Shown: positions 16,407 to 24,945, counted from the stretch's first letter. The stretch is DNA of 64,000 nucleotides from Scandinavium sp002470465 (GCF_040750395.1 NZ_JBFLVD010000017.1:1-64000), one strand, 5' to 3'. A program made the numbers and translations. The notes: generated by a model not told the origin, from the letters alone.

Positions 16407-17846
16407 TTATTTTCCGCTGTAGTGGTAGCCGCCGCCGAGCGCCGAGGTGAGCTGAATGCTGGCGTCCACCCACTGGCCCTGAAGGTGCAGCGCGTTCATG
16501 CGTTCCTGCAACGAGGGCAGTTTCGCCAGGCTCATCTGCGATCCGGAAAGCATACCCGCAGCCAGACGCGCCTGCGCCTGTTGCACCACGCGATCGGAGT
16601 CTTTGATAACCTGCTGCTGTTGCTGGTTTTTCTCCATCAGCGTTTCCACCTGGCTGGCAGTTTTCGCCACCTGATTGACCGCATCGACCACCGCTTTATT
16701 GTAATTCGCCACGGACAGATCGCGCTGCGCATCGGCGATGTCCAGGTTGGCATTCAGACGACCGCTGTCGAAGATGGGCAGCGTCAGTCCGGCGGTGATC
16801 CCCATCTGGTTGGCGGAATGGCGGAACAGATCGCTCAGGTGCAGAGCATCCTGCTGCAGGAAGGCCATCAGGTTGATATCCGGATAAAACGCGGCTTTGG
16901 CGGCATCGACTTCGCTCATCGAAGCCTGGATGTACCAGTTCGCTTCCTGTAGATCAGGGCGACGGGCCAGCAGCTCATAGCCGAGGGAGGCTGGCATCCG
17001 GGTTTTCACCGCGGGCAACGCTACCGGATGCAGCGACAGTTTGCTGCTCTGGCTATTGGTCAGCGCCATCAGCCGGGCCTCGATCTCTTTCATGTTGCCC
17101 GCCACTTCGGTCAACTGCTGATCGGTTTTTGAGACGTTGATATCGTTTTCCGCACCTTCCACGGAGGAAGTGATCCCACGGGTATAGAGCGCTTTATCGA
17201 CGGAGATAATGTTGTTCTGCTCGGTTTTTACCTGCTCAAGCACTTGCTTAACGGCGGCTTCGGTCTGCCACTGCCAGTAGAGACGCGCCACGCTGCTCGC
17301 CAGCACCTGTTGCGTTTGCGCCAGCTCCGCTGCCCGCGCCTTCACTGTGCCGATGCGGGCCTGGACCAGCGCCCGGTTTTTACCCCAGAGATCGAGATCC
17401 CAACCTGCGGTCAGACCGATGGTGCCGTTGGTGTACCACGGGCCAGTGTTGCCGCCTTCGTCGGATGCGAATGGCCCCATCAGGCCCTCGGCGGACATTT
17501 TCTGGCGCTCAACGTTGGTGCCAAAATCGACCTCAGGGCCAAGCTCTGACTGCGCCATTTTCGCCTGCGCTTCCGCCAGCTTAACGCGCTGCTGCGCCAC
17601 CTGCATATCAGGCGCGTTGCTGAGCGCGCTGGTCATCAACTGATTCAGCTGCGTGTCGTGATAATCGAGCCACCACTGACTCTGAGGCCAGCCGTTTTGC
17701 AGGGCAAACGGAAGGGCATTATCGATCTGTGAAGCCGGTAATTGCTGTTTTAAAGGCGCGGCCGTGTCGTGCGACGGCGCGCAGCCGGACAATACGGCAG
17801 CAAGCGGCAGGCTGAGCATTGCCGCAACAATAGCAGTACGTTTCAT
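16407..17846 (-). CDS. mdtQ: MdtQ, RND-type outer-membrane efflux lipoprotein
   Basis: A 479-residue TolC/OprM-family outer-membrane factor. The lipoprotein signal ends in the lipobox LSGC with C22 the lipidated residue. Two OEP repeats cover about 55-270 and 275-465, with long coiled-coil helices (for example QVAQQRVKLAEAQAKMAQSE). In E. coli K-12 the homologous yohG/mdtQ locus is described as disrupted, whereas here the frame is complete. No periplasmic adaptor or RND pump gene is adjacent, so it must pair with components encoded elsewhere. Drug specificity cannot be read from the sequence. Confidence 0.93.
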   Translation of the reverse strand: MKRTAIVAAMLSLPLAAVLSGCAPSHDTAAPLKQQLPASQIDNALPFALQNGWPQSQWWLDYHDTQLNQLMTSALSNAPDMQVAQQRVKLAEAQAKMAQSELGPEVDFGTNVERQKMSAEGLMGPFASDEGGNTGPWYTNGTIGLTAGWDLDLWGKNRALVQARIGTVKARAAELAQTQQVLASSVARLYWQWQTEAAVKQVLEQVKTEQNNIISVDKALYTRGITSSVEGAENDINVSKTDQQLTEVAGNMKEIEARLMALTNSQSSKLSLHPVALPAVKTRMPASLGYELLARRPDLQEANWYIQASMSEVDAAKAAFYPDINLMAFLQQDALHLSDLFRHSANQMGITAGLTLPIFDSGRLNANLDIADAQRDLSVANYNKAVVDAVNQVAKTASQVETLMEKNQQQQQVIKDSDRVVQQAQARLAAGMLSGSQMSLAKLPSLQERMNALHLQGQWVDASIQLTSALGGGYHYSGK

Positions 17847-18072
17847 GTTGTGTGTCTGTTTTCGTAGAGGACGCGCATTCTATGATGAAAATGCGGGGTA
17901 CGTTTAGGAAAGCGTGGCACGCGATAAAACGCAAGCCCTGGACATCTCCCGTCATGCTTCTCCACAGTGTTTGCACAATTAATGAAGGCTCGATGACATC
18001 CATTACTGCCATATTTCTCGCTCGCTAACCGGTATACTCGCTGCGCCAGTGACGGCGTATTAAGGAGAAGGT

Positions 18073-18807
18073 ATGACGCAAAACATCTATGATAATCCAC
18101 AATTTTTTGCCGGTTACGCAACACTCGATCGCTCGGTCAAAGGGCTGGATGGCGCGCCTGAATGGCCTGCACTGCGCCAGATGCTGCCAGCGCCTCAGGG
18201 CAAACAGATCGTGGATTTAGGCTGCGGCTACGGTTGGTTTTGCCGCTGGGCGCAGCAGCAAGGTGCGGCCCACGTGCTCGGTCTTGATGTCTCAGAAAAG
18301 ATGCTGGCAAGAGCGCGTGAGATGACGCCGGAGACGGGTATTACGTATCAACAGGCCGATCTGGAAACGCTCACGCTCAAATCTGAAAGTCTTGATCTGG
18401 CCTACAGCTCGCTGGCGCTGCACTACCTGCAAAACATCGACGGCCTGTTTTCCGTGCTGTTTCAGGCGCTGAAGCCAGGCGGCAAGCTGGTGTTCTCCGC
18501 AGAGCACCCGATTTTCACCGCCGCGATGAAGCAAGGCTGGTTCCTCGAGCAGGACGGGCAGAAAATCTGGCCGGTGGCGAATTACCAGCAGGAGGGCGAG
18601 CGCCTCAGCAACTGGTTTGCCGACGGCGTGAAAAAGCAGCATCGCAAGCTCGCGACGTGGATTAATGCGCTGATTGCCGCCGGGTTTGTGATTGAGCAGC
18701 TTGATGAGTGGGGGCCGGATGCAGCGCAGATCGCTGCCAACCCGGCGCTCGGTGAAGAAAAAGAGCGTCCAATGCTCTTTCTCTTAAGCGCGTATAAACC
18801 AGGCTAA
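18073..18807 (+). CDS. Class I SAM-dependent methyltransferase, substrate unknown
   Basis: A 244-residue methyltransferase of the UbiE/BioC-like (Methyltransf_11) type. Motif I is VDLGCGYG at 47-54, followed by the acidic strand LGLDVSEKML and a PGGKLVFSAEHP post-motif. TAAGGAGAAGGT lies directly upstream. It has no counterpart between mdtQ and dusC in E. coli K-12. It is convergent with dusC, 7 bases apart, with no operon partner, so the acceptor cannot be guessed. Confidence 0.85.
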   Translation: MTQNIYDNPQFFAGYATLDRSVKGLDGAPEWPALRQMLPAPQGKQIVDLGCGYGWFCRWAQQQGAAHVLGLDVSEKMLARAREMTPETGITYQQADLETLTLKSESLDLAYSSLALHYLQNIDGLFSVLFQALKPGGKLVFSAEHPIFTAAMKQGWFLEQDGQKIWPVANYQQEGERLSNWFADGVKKQHRKLATWINALIAAGFVIEQLDEWGPDAAQIAANPALGEEKERPMLFLLSAYKPG

Positions 18808-18814
18808 CGCTCTT

Positions 18815-19762
18815 TCAGGGTTGACGTTGTGCATAGTGCTCAATGGCATCGGCAATGGACGTAGAATCCTGCAAGGTGCGAATGGTAGTGAACAACGTGG
18901 TGGCCTCATCGTACTCTTTACGCAGGTAGCCGAGCCACTGCTTAATGCGGGCCACATGATACAGGCCAGTGTCGCCCTGCTTTTCAAGACGGCTGTATTT
19001 GCGCAGCAGTTCGGTGACGTCGTTCCACGGCATGCGGGGCTCGTTGTATTTCACCACCCGGCTGAGGTTGGGAATATTCAGCGCGCCGCGGCCGATCATC
19101 ACTGAATCGCAGCCCGTCGCGGCCATACAGTCCTGGGCGCTTTGCCAGTCCCAGATTTCGCCGTTGGCAATCACCGGGATCGACAGCCGACGGCGGATCT
19201 CGCCGATAGCCTGCCAGTCGATTCTGTCGGCCTTGTAGCCATCCTCTTTCGTGCGCCCATGTACGACCAGCTCGGTAGCGCCAGCCTGCTGCACGGCATC
19301 GGCGATTTCAAACTGACGGTCGCTGCTGTCCCAGCCAAGGCGCACTTTCACCGTCACCGGCAAATGCGCGGGCACGGCCTCACGCATGGCCTTCGCGCCG
19401 CGATAGATTAAATCCGGATCTTTAAGCAGCGTTGCGCCGCCGCCGCTGCCGTTCACCACCTTCGACGGACAGCCGCAGTTCAGATCGACGCCCCAGGAGC
19501 CCAGCTCCACCGCGCGGGCGGCGTTTTCAGCAAGCCACTGCGGATGCTGACCCAGCAGCTGAACGCGCACCAGCGTGCCGGACGCTGTCCGACTCTCATT
19601 CAGCAACTCAGGGCACAGGCGATGGAAGGATTTTACCGGCAGCAGCTGATCCACCACCCGCAGAAACTCGGTGATGCAAAGATCGTAATCATTCACCCCG
19701 GTGAGCAGGCCACGAACCAGTGAATCGAGCACGCCTTCCATCGGCGCCAGCAGAACACGCAT
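18815..19762 (-). CDS. dusC: DusC, tRNA-dihydrouridine(16) synthase
   Basis: A 315-residue FMN-dependent enzyme that reduces U16 in the tRNA D-loop. It has a TIM barrel with the N-terminal FMN segment MRVLLAPMEGVLDSLVR, catalytic C98 in NCGCPSK, and VVHGRTKEDGY, followed by a C-terminal helical tRNA-binding domain. The start at 19762 matches the family; an open frame runs 22 codons further upstream but lacks similarity. The gene is monocistronic here. Confidence 0.95.
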   Translation of the reverse strand: MRVLLAPMEGVLDSLVRGLLTGVNDYDLCITEFLRVVDQLLPVKSFHRLCPELLNESRTASGTLVRVQLLGQHPQWLAENAARAVELGSWGVDLNCGCPSKVVNGSGGGATLLKDPDLIYRGAKAMREAVPAHLPVTVKVRLGWDSSDRQFEIADAVQQAGATELVVHGRTKEDGYKADRIDWQAIGEIRRRLSIPVIANGEIWDWQSAQDCMAATGCDSVMIGRGALNIPNLSRVVKYNEPRMPWNDVTELLRKYSRLEKQGDTGLYHVARIKQWLGYLRKEYDEATTLFTTIRTLQDSTSIADAIEHYAQRQP

Positions 19763-19919
19763 ATCAGTATCCGGAGAAAAAAGAGGCGCTATGGTAGCGT
19801 TGTTATCGCCCGGTTTGAAGCCCCTCATGTACTACACTGAAAGCCATAGATTTCTCACGCTTTTTGGTCGTTTGTCTGACGTGCCATTGCGGAATATTTT
19901 GTATGCTCAGAATTCATGA

Positions 19920-19935
19920 TGTGATCGGTAGCACA
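19920..19935 (+). promoter_or_regulatory. Putative CRP site upstream of yohJK
   Basis: TGTGA-TCGGTA-GCACA matches the CRP consensus half-sites at 9 of 10 positions. A -10-like TATGAT lies at 19952-19957, upstream of the yohJ ATG at 19985, giving a centre about 36-42 bases before the likely start of transcription. CRP control is inferred. Confidence 0.5.
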
Positions 19936-19984
19936 TTACATGGTTTAATTGTATGATGAATGCGTTTCATCAAGGGCGAGAACC

Positions 19985-20386
19985 ATGAGCAAAACACTGA
20001 ACATTATCTGGCAATATCTGCGGGCCTTCGTGCTGATTTACGCCTGTCTCTACGCCGGTATTTTTATCGCATCACTGTTACCCATCACTATTCCCGGCAG
20101 CATCATCGGCATGCTGATTCTGTTTGTCCTGTTGGCGCTGCAAATCCTGCCGGCGAAGTGGGTGAATCCCGGCTGCTACGTATTGATTCGCTACATGGCG
20201 CTGCTGTTCGTGCCGATTGGCGTCGGGGTGATGCAGTACTTTGATGTGCTGCGGGCGCAGTTTGGCCCGGTGGTGGTGTCCTGTGCGGTCAGCACGCTGG
20301 TAGTGCTGCTGGTTGTCAGCTGGAGTTCACACATAGCCCACGGTGAACGCAAGGTGGTCGGTCAGAAAGAAGGTGAGCAAAAATGA
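19985..20386 (+). CDS. yohJ: YohJ, LrgA/CidA-like membrane protein
   Basis: About 133 residues with four hydrophobic helices and the LrgA-family core (IPGSIIGMLILFVLLALQILP), very similar to the 132-residue E. coli YohJ. LrgA/CidA proteins work with LrgB partners; proposed roles range from holin-like murein hydrolase control to small organic acid transport, and the role in enterobacteria is unsettled. The ATG at 19985 is chosen because MSKTLNIIWQYLRAF matches the family start. The stop overlaps the yohK start by 4 bases, so the two are coupled. Confidence 0.92.
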   Translation: MSKTLNIIWQYLRAFVLIYACLYAGIFIASLLPITIPGSIIGMLILFVLLALQILPAKWVNPGCYVLIRYMALLFVPIGVGVMQYFDVLRAQFGPVVVSCAVSTLVVLLVVSWSSHIAHGERKVVGQKEGEQK

Positions 20387-21078
20387 TGCACTACATCTGG
20401 TGGTCCCTGCCGTTGACGCTTATCGTATTCTTCGCCGCGCGCCGTCTTGCAGCCCGCTTCAAGATGCCGCTGCTGAACCCGCTGCTGGTGGCGATGGTGG
20501 TGATCATTCCGTTTTTACTGCTCACCGGCATTCCCTACGATCATTACTTCAAGGGCAGCAAAATTCTCAACGACCTGCTGCAGCCTGCGGTGGTGGCGCT
20601 GGCCTATCCACTCTATGAGCAGCTGCACCAGATCCGCGCCCGCTGGAAATCTATTATCACCATCTGCTTTGTCGGCAGCGTAGTGGCAATGACCACAGGC
20701 ACCGCGGTCGCCCTGCTTATGGGAGCAACGCCTGAAATTGCTGCTTCCGTTATGCCGAAATCAGTCACGACGCCGATTGCGATGGCCGTCAGCGGCAGCA
20801 TCGGCGGTATCCCTGCTATCAGCGCCGTGTGCGTGATTTTCGTCGGTATTCTTGGCGCGGTGCTTGGTCACACGCTGCTGAACCTGATGCGAATTGACAC
20901 AAAAGCGGCGCGTGGTCTGGCAATGGGGACTGCCTCACACGCTTTAGGTACCTCGCGCTGTGCGGAGCTCGACTATCAGGAAGGCGCGTTCAGTTCACTG
21001 GCGCTGGTGATCTGCGGGATCATTACCTCGCTGCTCGCCCCGTTCCTGTTCCCGGTGATTCTGGCGCTGTTTGGGTAA
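20383..21078 (+). CDS. yohK: YohK, LrgB-like membrane protein
   Basis: A 231-residue LrgB/CidB-family inner-membrane protein, the same length as E. coli YohK. Conserved blocks are PKSVTTPIAM, IGGIPAISAVCVIFVGI and GTASHALGT. It is the partner of YohJ; the start ATGATG overlaps the yohJ stop. The pair likely forms one membrane complex. CRP-dependent expression is suggested by the site at 19920. Confidence 0.93.
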   Translation: MMHYIWWSLPLTLIVFFAARRLAARFKMPLLNPLLVAMVVIIPFLLLTGIPYDHYFKGSKILNDLLQPAVVALAYPLYEQLHQIRARWKSIITICFVGSVVAMTTGTAVALLMGATPEIAASVMPKSVTTPIAMAVSGSIGGIPAISAVCVIFVGILGAVLGHTLLNLMRIDTKAARGLAMGTASHALGTSRCAELDYQEGAFSSLALVICGIITSLLAPFLFPVILALFG

Positions 21079-21115
21079 TGCGACGCATCACACGAACTTC
21101 ATTCTATTTTCATTA

Positions 21116-21122
21116 GTTGCAT
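21116..21122 (+). promoter_or_regulatory. CytR-type operator half-site upstream of cdd
   Basis: GTTGCAT matches the first seven bases of the CytR octamer GTTGCATT. An inverted, near-matching octamer AATGCGAC lies at 21077-21084. It sits between the two CRP-like sites, the arrangement known for E. coli cdd, where CytR binds cooperatively with CRP and represses until cytidine is present. Confidence 0.5.
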
Positions 21123-21128
21123 AAAAAG

Positions 21129-21144
21129 TCAGATCTAAGTCACA
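21129..21144 (+). promoter_or_regulatory. CRP site and class II promoter of cdd
   Basis: TCAGA-TCTAAG-TCACA (8 of 10 half-site bases) is centred at 21136.5. A -10-like TACACT is at 21166-21171, placing the start near 21178, so the CRP centre falls at -41.5 as in class II promoters. A poorer site (half-site TCACA at 21088-21092) lies near -93, as in the tandem CRP arrangement of E. coli cdd. Confidence 0.55.
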
Positions 21145-21203
21145 CATTAGCCGTTATCAGGTCCGTACACTGTCATCCCTTAACCTGTAATGAGGCCATT
21201 GCC

Positions 21204-22088
21204 ATGCACCCACGTTTTCATTCTGCTTTCCCGCAACTCAGTGAGGAACTGCAAACGGCCCTCGCCCCATGGCTGGCTGATGCGCATTTCCCCGCCATGC
21301 TGAGCGCCGGGCAAGTCTCTGAGCTGAAATCAGCCACGGGACTGGACGAAGACGCGCTGGCTTTTGCCCTGCTGCCGCTAGCCGCCGCCTGTGCCCGGGC
21401 CGACCTTTCGCACTTTAACGTTGGCGCCATCGCGCGCGGCGTGAGCGGCATCTGGTATTTTGGCGGCAATATGGAATTTATTGGCGCGACAATGCAGCAA
21501 ACCGTTCACGCCGAGCAAAGCGCTATCAGCCACGCCTGGCTGCGCGGCGAAAAGGCCCTTAAGGCGATCACCGTCAACTACACGCCGTGCGGCCACTGTC
21601 GTCAGTTTATGAATGAGCTGAACAGCGGGCTGGAACTGCAAATCAATCTGCCGGGCCGTGAACCCCATACGTTGAAAGACTATCTGCCGGACGCCTTCGG
21701 CCCGAAAGATCTGGAGATCAAAACCCTGCTGATGGATGCCCAGGATCACGGCTATCCGCTGGAGGGCGATGCCCTTTCCCGTGCCGCCATTCAGGCAGCG
21801 AACCGCTGTCATGCTCCGTACAGCCAGTCACCCTCCGGCGTCGCGCTGGAGCTACGCGACGGCACAATTTTCGCGGGTAGCTATGCCGAAAATGCGGCCT
21901 TTAATCCAACGCTGCCGCCGCTACAGGGCGCACTGAATCTGCTCAGCCTCAACGGTTACGACTATCCTGATATTCAGCGGGCGGTGCTGGCCGAACGTGC
22001 GGATGCACCTCTGATCCAGTGGGATGCTACCGTAGCGACCCTGAAGGCGCTTGGCTGCCAGAATATCGACCGCGTTCTCCTCGGTTGA
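21204..22088 (+). CDS. cdd: Cdd, cytidine deaminase
   Basis: A 294-residue dimeric zinc enzyme, the same length as E. coli Cdd, deaminating cytidine and deoxycytidine to uridine and deoxyuridine for nucleoside salvage. The zinc and catalytic residues are H102-A-E104 and P128-C129-G-H-C132. The C-terminal half is the degenerate second cytidine-deaminase domain of the large-subunit type. The ATG at 21204 (MHPRF) matches the family; an open frame of 29 further codons upstream covers the promoter region and is rejected. The CytR/CRP-type sites upstream fit its known regulation. Confidence 0.95.
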   Translation: MHPRFHSAFPQLSEELQTALAPWLADAHFPAMLSAGQVSELKSATGLDEDALAFALLPLAAACARADLSHFNVGAIARGVSGIWYFGGNMEFIGATMQQTVHAEQSAISHAWLRGEKALKAITVNYTPCGHCRQFMNELNSGLELQINLPGREPHTLKDYLPDAFGPKDLEIKTLLMDAQDHGYPLEGDALSRAAIQAANRCHAPYSQSPSGVALELRDGTIFAGSYAENAAFNPTLPPLQGALNLLSLNGYDYPDIQRAVLAERADAPLIQWDATVATLKALGCQNIDRVLLG

Positions 22089-22210
22089 TCTTACCGTGCG
22101 GGCTCAGGCCCGCACTGATGAAAATCCCCCCAATTAAACGGCGGTTTCTTGCTCTTGCCCCTCGGGTACAGTAGCCTGAGTGAATCTTCTTCCACCACTG
22201 AGTCAAGTCC

Positions 22211-22933
22211 ATGTTAAAGCGCGTGTTATACAGCCTGTTAGTCCTGATCGGCCTGCTGCTGTTGACCGCACTCGGCCTTGACCGCTGGATAAGCTGGAAA
22301 ACTGCGCCGTATATCTACGATGAGCTGCAGGATCTTCCCTATCGTCAGGTCGGCGTGGTACTCGGTACCGCTAAGTATTACCGCACCGGCGTCATCAATC
22401 AGTATTATCGCTACCGCATTCAGGGCGCGCTGAACGCCTATAACAGCGGCAAGGTCAACTACCTGCTGCTGAGCGGCGATAACGCGCTCCAGAGCTATAA
22501 CGAACCGATGACGATGCGTAAAGATTTGATTGCCGGAGGCGTCGATCCGGCGGATATCGTGCTCGATTACGCAGGCTTCCGCACGCTGGACTCCATTGTG
22601 CGCACCCGCAAGGTATTCGACACCAACGACTTCATCATCATCACCCAACGCTTCCATTGTGAACGCGCACTGTTTATCGCCCTGCATATGGGCATTCAGG
22701 CGCAGTGCTACGCGGTGCCATCCCCGAAAGATATGTGGAACGTGCGCGTACGTGAGTTTGGCGCCCGCTTTGGCGCGCTGGCGGATCTCTATCTGTTCAA
22801 GCGCGAACCGCGCTTCCTCGGCCCGCTGGTGCCTATTCCTTCCCTGCACGAAATCCCTGAAGATGCGCAGGGTTATCCGGCAGTCACCCCTGAGCAAATG
22901 CTGGAAATCCAGGATAAACAAAGGAAAGAGTAA
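22211..22933 (+). CDS. sanA: SanA, DUF218 envelope-barrier protein
   Basis: A 240-residue inner-membrane protein with one N-terminal membrane helix (about 5-24) and a periplasmic DUF218 domain (VVLGTAKYYRTG; YLLLSGDNALQSYNEP; TLDSIVRTRKVF; ITQRFHCERAL). In E. coli sanA affects vancomycin exclusion and SDS resistance at high temperature; its biochemical activity is not known. Its stop codon TAA (22931-22933) overlaps the ATG of the following SIR2-like gene. In K-12 the next gene would be yeiS. Confidence 0.94.
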   Translation: MLKRVLYSLLVLIGLLLLTALGLDRWISWKTAPYIYDELQDLPYRQVGVVLGTAKYYRTGVINQYYRYRIQGALNAYNSGKVNYLLLSGDNALQSYNEPMTMRKDLIAGGVDPADIVLDYAGFRTLDSIVRTRKVFDTNDFIIITQRFHCERALFIALHMGIQAQCYAVPSPKDMWNVRVREFGARFGALADLYLFKREPRFLGPLVPIPSLHEIPEDAQGYPAVTPEQMLEIQDKQRKE

Positions 22934-23850
22934 TGGGCGACTATGCGCTGTTGGTAGGGAATGGCATTAACAATCTGACCGACGGCAATTCATGGTCCGA
23001 TGTACTGCAAAGCCTTAGCCAGAAATACAGCATCACAATTGATACCCAGAACAAGCCTTTCCCCCTCGCCTACGAAGAAATCTATTTCACCATTTTAAAA
23101 ACCCGGCACAGCGAACGAACAGAAAACAGCATCAAACGCTTTATTGCCGAGAGAATTAAAACGATTACCGGAAATGAGATTCATCAGCAACTGATGGCGC
23201 TCAGCTGCCGAAACATCATGACCACCAACTACGATCTGACCCTGGAAAGCTGCCTGGTAAATGCCGCTGAAATAAAAAATAACGGTATTATCAAAGAGCA
23301 GAAATACAGTATTTTTCGTCATCATCAGATTGATGAGAAACTCATCTGGCATATTCATGGCGCCATTAATGTCCCTCAATCCATTACGTTGGGTTACGAG
23401 CATTACAGCGGTTATTTACAGGCCATGCGCAATTACACCGCGACCGGCAGCAGCTATTCGAAAGCAGAGTTTAACGATCTCAAACCGCTGATCCGCCGTT
23501 TATCCACTGCCGAAAATGAGTTCAGCTGGATTGATAACTTTTTCCGTCGCAACGTTTATATCGTCGGCCTGACGCTGGATTTCGTTGAAATCGATCTCTG
23601 GTGGCTATTAACCTGGCGCGAACGTTGTCGATTGCTGAAAAGTAACAACGTGTCGATTAATAACCAGATTGTTTACTACCTTCCCGCCTGCTTTGCGGAC
23701 GATAAGGCCACCGTCGCCAAAATTGCGCTGCTGGAGAGCGTTGGTGTCACCGTCGGGAAGGCGTTCGGTCAGCATTTCAGGCGCAGTAAAGAGGATGAAC
23801 AACACTATTATGCAGCTGTGATTGGGGATATCCGGAAAGCTGAAGAATAA
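22933..23850 (+). CDS. SIR2-like domain protein, putative NAD-hydrolysing enzyme
   Basis: A 305-residue protein with a SIR2_2-type Rossmann domain over most of its length. Visible motifs are the N-terminal nucleotide loop LLVGNGINNL (6-15), MTTNYD (96-101, with candidate catalytic N99), LIWHIHGAI (137-145, candidate catalytic H142) and the second NAD motif IVGLTLDFVEIDLWWLL (210-226). These match the arrangement in bacterial antiphage SIR2 NADases (ThsA, DSR and relatives), in which the Asn and His are essential. No extra effector, HerA, Argonaute or TIR-like partner is adjacent. The start codon overlaps the sanA stop (TAATG), so it is translationally coupled to sanA. The coding sequence is visibly more AT-rich than its neighbours, and it occupies the place of yeiS-preTA in K-12, suggesting acquisition. 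A defence role is inference. Confidence 0.75.
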   Translation: MGDYALLVGNGINNLTDGNSWSDVLQSLSQKYSITIDTQNKPFPLAYEEIYFTILKTRHSERTENSIKRFIAERIKTITGNEIHQQLMALSCRNIMTTNYDLTLESCLVNAAEIKNNGIIKEQKYSIFRHHQIDEKLIWHIHGAINVPQSITLGYEHYSGYLQAMRNYTATGSSYSKAEFNDLKPLIRRLSTAENEFSWIDNFFRRNVYIVGLTLDFVEIDLWWLLTWRERCRLLKSNNVSINNQIVYYLPACFADDKATVAKIALLESVGVTVGKAFGQHFRRSKEDEQHYYAAVIGDIRKAEE

Positions 23851-23868
23851 GAGTGCGGGAGCGGAAAT

Positions 23869-23903
23869 AAAAAAACCGGCAACGATACTCCGCTGCCGGG
23901 TTT
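23869..23903 (-). terminator. Rho-independent terminator of mglBAC
   Basis: On the minus strand a CCGGCA...TGCCGG stem is followed by TTTTTTTATTT, just downstream of the mglC stop. The plus-strand face has only a short T-run and so may also slow readthrough from the SIR2-like gene. Confidence 0.8.
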
Positions 23904-23919
23904 GGATGAAACAGAAAGC

Positions 23920-24930
23920 TTATTTTTTACGCGCGTATTTGAGGGAATCCAGCGCAACGGCGAAGATGATGATCGCACCCTTGATAATATACTGCCAGTA
24001 AGGGTTCACGCCGATATACGTCAGACCGTAGTTGATGACGGTGAAGATGATAACACCCGTCACCACGCCGATAACGGTACCGACCCCGCCGCTAAACGAC
24101 ACACCGCCCACCACGCAGGCTGCAATCGCATCCAGCTCGTACATAAACCCGAGGTTGTTGGTCGCCGAGCCGATACGGCCGGCTTCCAGCATCCCGCCGA
24201 AGGCATAGAACACGCCGGACAGCGCATAGATCATCAGCAGGTTCAGGGCAACGTTGACGCCTGAAACGCGTGCCGCTTCCGGGTTACCGCCGATAGCGAA
24301 GATGTTTTTACCGAAGCGAGTCTTGTTCCACAGGATCCAGACGAAAATCGTGGCAATCAGCGCATAGAACGTGATGTACGAGAGACGGAAGCTGCCGAGC
24401 GCAATAAACCCTTGGGTAAACGTCGAGAAGTGCGAATCAAAACCGGATACCGGAGACGCCCCCACGAAATCGTAATAGAGGGAGTTGATGCCATACACGA
24501 TGATCATCGTACCCAGCGTGGTAATAAACGGCGTCACGTTCAGGTAAGCAATGATAATCCCGTTCACCAGACCAATCACCGCGCCGATAGCGCAGACAAT
24601 CAGCAGCACCAGCGGAATTGGCATGGTCGCCAGGTCCGGGAACACCTTGTTGGCGTTATCGACGGACTGTAGCAGGGTTGCAGCGATAACCGCAGCCAGA
24701 CCAACCTGGCGGCCAGCAGACAGGTCGGTACCCTGCGTTACGATTAAACCCGCCACTCCGAGAGCGATAATAATACGCACGGAAGACTGGGTCAGGATAT
24801 TACTCAGGTTCAGCAGACTTAAGAACGTGGGGTCCTGGAAAATAATAATGGCCAGTAAGACTAAAAGAACGACGTAAATACCGCCCTCTTTCAGATAAGT
24901 GAGAAAGCTTTTTTTATTTAACGCACTCAT
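23920..24930 (-). CDS. mglC: MglC, galactose/methyl-galactoside ABC transporter permease
   Basis: A 336-residue inner-membrane permease of the RbsC/MglC family with about ten helices (for example LVTQGTDLSAGRQVGLAAVIAATLLQ and NGIIIAYLNVTPFITTLGTM). With MglB and MglA it imports D-galactose and beta-methylgalactoside. It is the last gene of mglBAC, 15 bases after mglA, and ends at the terminator near 23870-23903. Confidence 0.96.
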   Translation of the reverse strand: MSALNKKSFLTYLKEGGIYVVLLVLLAIIIFQDPTFLSLLNLSNILTQSSVRIIIALGVAGLIVTQGTDLSAGRQVGLAAVIAATLLQSVDNANKVFPDLATMPIPLVLLIVCAIGAVIGLVNGIIIAYLNVTPFITTLGTMIIVYGINSLYYDFVGASPVSGFDSHFSTFTQGFIALGSFRLSYITFYALIATIFVWILWNKTRFGKNIFAIGGNPEAARVSGVNVALNLLMIYALSGVFYAFGGMLEAGRIGSATNNLGFMYELDAIAACVVGGVSFSGGVGTVIGVVTGVIIFTVINYGLTYIGVNPYWQYIIKGAIIIFAVALDSLKYARKK

Positions 24931-24945
24931 GAGGAGCCCCTGATC

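Noticed and set aside
21117..21203. N-terminal extension of Cdd by 29 residues
   Set aside because: The extension covers the CRP/-10 region and has no family match; the start at 21204 gives the normal 294 residues.
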